A stretch of 5,536 bases of DNA from NCBI GenBank assembly GCA_003218345.1, contig QHNF01000118.1, positions 1 through 5,536 on the forward strand, written 5' to 3'. Source of the DNA: Verrucomicrobiota bacterium. Its GTDB lineage: Bacteria; Verrucomicrobiota; Verrucomicrobiia; Chthoniobacterales; UBA10450. The notes under the pieces were generated by a model. The model was not told the DNA's origin and did not search any database. It saw nothing but the letters and a program-made list of their open reading frames with translations. A program made the position numbers and the translations under genes. Positions 5,107 through 5,536 of this stretch are shown here, one piece after another (position 1 is the first letter of the stretch; every line of letters begins with the position of its first letter).

Positions 5107-5526
5107 CTAACCGAAGGACGTTTCGCGAGGCTCGCGCGACTTCGGATGATGAGAGTAAGCCAAAGCTCTGCATTGTTGTTCGATCGCAGGCTCTGTGAAC
5201 GATAAAGGATGAGGAGCGTGGGCAAATTTGTTTCTAATCCCGCGAATCAGGTGCAACTCGCGCTGCACTGCTTTCGAGATATGTCCCGATAAAAAGCTCA
5301 TATCGATACGTGCGGAAAAGGTAGATAGCGCGCCGCTGCCAGAAAAGACCTCCTTAATCAGTCTCTTGGATTCGACAAAATGCGCCTTCAACATCTCCGC
5401 TAGCTGATCATCGACGTATGAAGCGGCAATAATCGCACACCCTCTGTCGGTTTCGAGATCGAGCGAGTCACGGAACGCTTGGACTTCCGGTAGACGGTCC
5501 GCGAGTGGCGGTGGGATCTTGATCAT
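5107..5526 (-). CDS. MtlR-like (mannitol repressor family) protein, cassette gene
   Basis: The 139-residue product carries R-G-C-A-I-I-A-A-S-Y-V-D-D-Q-L (28-42), the segment FSGSGALSTFSARIDMSFLS (61-80), and LHLIRGIRNKFAHAP (91-105). This is the pattern of the all-helical MtlR family (G-x-L-x-x-F-S-x-R, then I-R-x-x-R-N-x-F-A-H). E. coli MtlR represses the mannitol operon, but most relatives, including this one, have no tie to mannitol, so its role is unknown. The ATG overlaps the R' box (GTTAGATG), leaving no room for a Shine-Dalgarno inside the cassette. The frame closes at 5107-5109, 85 bp before attC. Another frame from about 5120 continues with a Lys/Arg-rich tail to a TAA inside the R'' box (5016-5018), which would give about 169 residues. 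A small frameshift near 5110-5130 is therefore possible. Confidence 0.8.
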   Translation of the reverse strand: MIKIPPPLADRLPEVQAFRDSLDLETDRGCAIIAASYVDDQLAEMLKAHFVESKRLIKEVFSGSGALSTFSARIDMSFLSGHISKAVQRELHLIRGIRNKFAHAPHPLSFTEPAIEQQCRALAYSHHPKSREPRETSFG

Positions 5527-5536
5527 CTAACGAGAA
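5525..5536 (-). other. Partial attC (or attI-proximal junction) at the right edge
   Basis: The R' box GTTAGAT (minus strand, 5525-5531) is followed outward by bases matching the same position in the site at 4898-5021 (plus strand TAACGAGAA). This shared flank suggests another attC, so a further cassette lies to the right, rather than attI. Only 12 bases are visible. Confidence 0.7.

Larger units (their letters stand above)
3415..5536 (-). mobile_element. Integron gene-cassette array (right end outside the window)
   Basis: Minus-strand genes alternate with attC sites. Recombination points (G/TT in the minus-strand R' box) give cassettes of 627 bp (4904-5530, MtlR-like), 933 bp (3971-4903, Sel1) and 550 bp (3421-3970, NTF2-like). 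A fourth, DUF1579-like cassette has no recognisable far end. Each cassette has one gene filling most of its length, and the genes belong to unrelated families, as in chromosomal integrons. Reading direction implies that attI, the cassette promoter and intI lie right of 5536. Without them in view this could also be a cluster of attC sites lacking an integrase. Confidence 0.85.

Noticed and set aside
1..5536. CRISPR array, tRNA or rRNA genes
   Set aside because: There are no regularly spaced short repeats other than the coding 120-bp units, and no tRNA cloverleaf or rRNA signature was seen.

Overview
The window looks like chromosomal DNA from an environmental bacterium of about 50-55% GC. I would guess Verrucomicrobiota (soil or freshwater type). 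This rests on recalled resemblance, not a search: the HNH protein, the secreted repeat protein with a C-terminal domain of the 'PxKF' kind, the short 'C-S-F-F-I-P-G-L-G-Q' membrane protein, and the CACGAAT-type inverted repeat all recall proteins and repeats of that group. The phylum is an inference.

Left half (1-2710), ordinary chromosome. It holds the N-terminus of a probable glutathionyl-hydroquinone reductase running off the left edge (minus). Next is a small two-helix membrane protein gene (minus) with a 1-nt frameshift near its end, then an operator-like dyad in the divergent spacer. An intact HNH-endonuclease-family gene (plus) has its stop codon in the loop of a palindrome that is repeated about 65 bp downstream. 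After 460 bp of non-coding DNA comes a secreted protein gene (plus) with three 40-residue repeats. It carries a 1-nt insertion that the repeat periodicity exposes, and it ends at a good intrinsic terminator. A 34-codon minus-strand gene follows.

Right half (about 2795-5536), the most interesting part: an integron gene-cassette array read on the minus strand, entering from the right edge. Cassette genes, in transcription order, encode an MtlR-like protein, a tail-anchored Sel1-repeat protein, an NTF2/SnoaL-like protein and a secreted DUF1579-like protein. The genes are separated by attC recombination sites of 124, 124 and 123 bp, with a fourth site cut by the right edge. Two sites are complete: perfect RYYYAAC and GTTRRRY boxes, a long imperfect stem, and two extrahelical bases on the R''-L'' arm of the bottom strand, which fits the gene orientation. 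The third has lost key bases in both boxes, and no attC follows the last gene, so the distal end seems frozen. The integrase gene and attI, if present, should lie right of the window.

The cassette genes are functionally unrelated, as expected for such arrays. Their start codons sit against or near the recombination box without a Shine-Dalgarno sequence. At least two chromosomal genes carry apparent 1-nt insertions, so either real decay or assembly indels must be considered.
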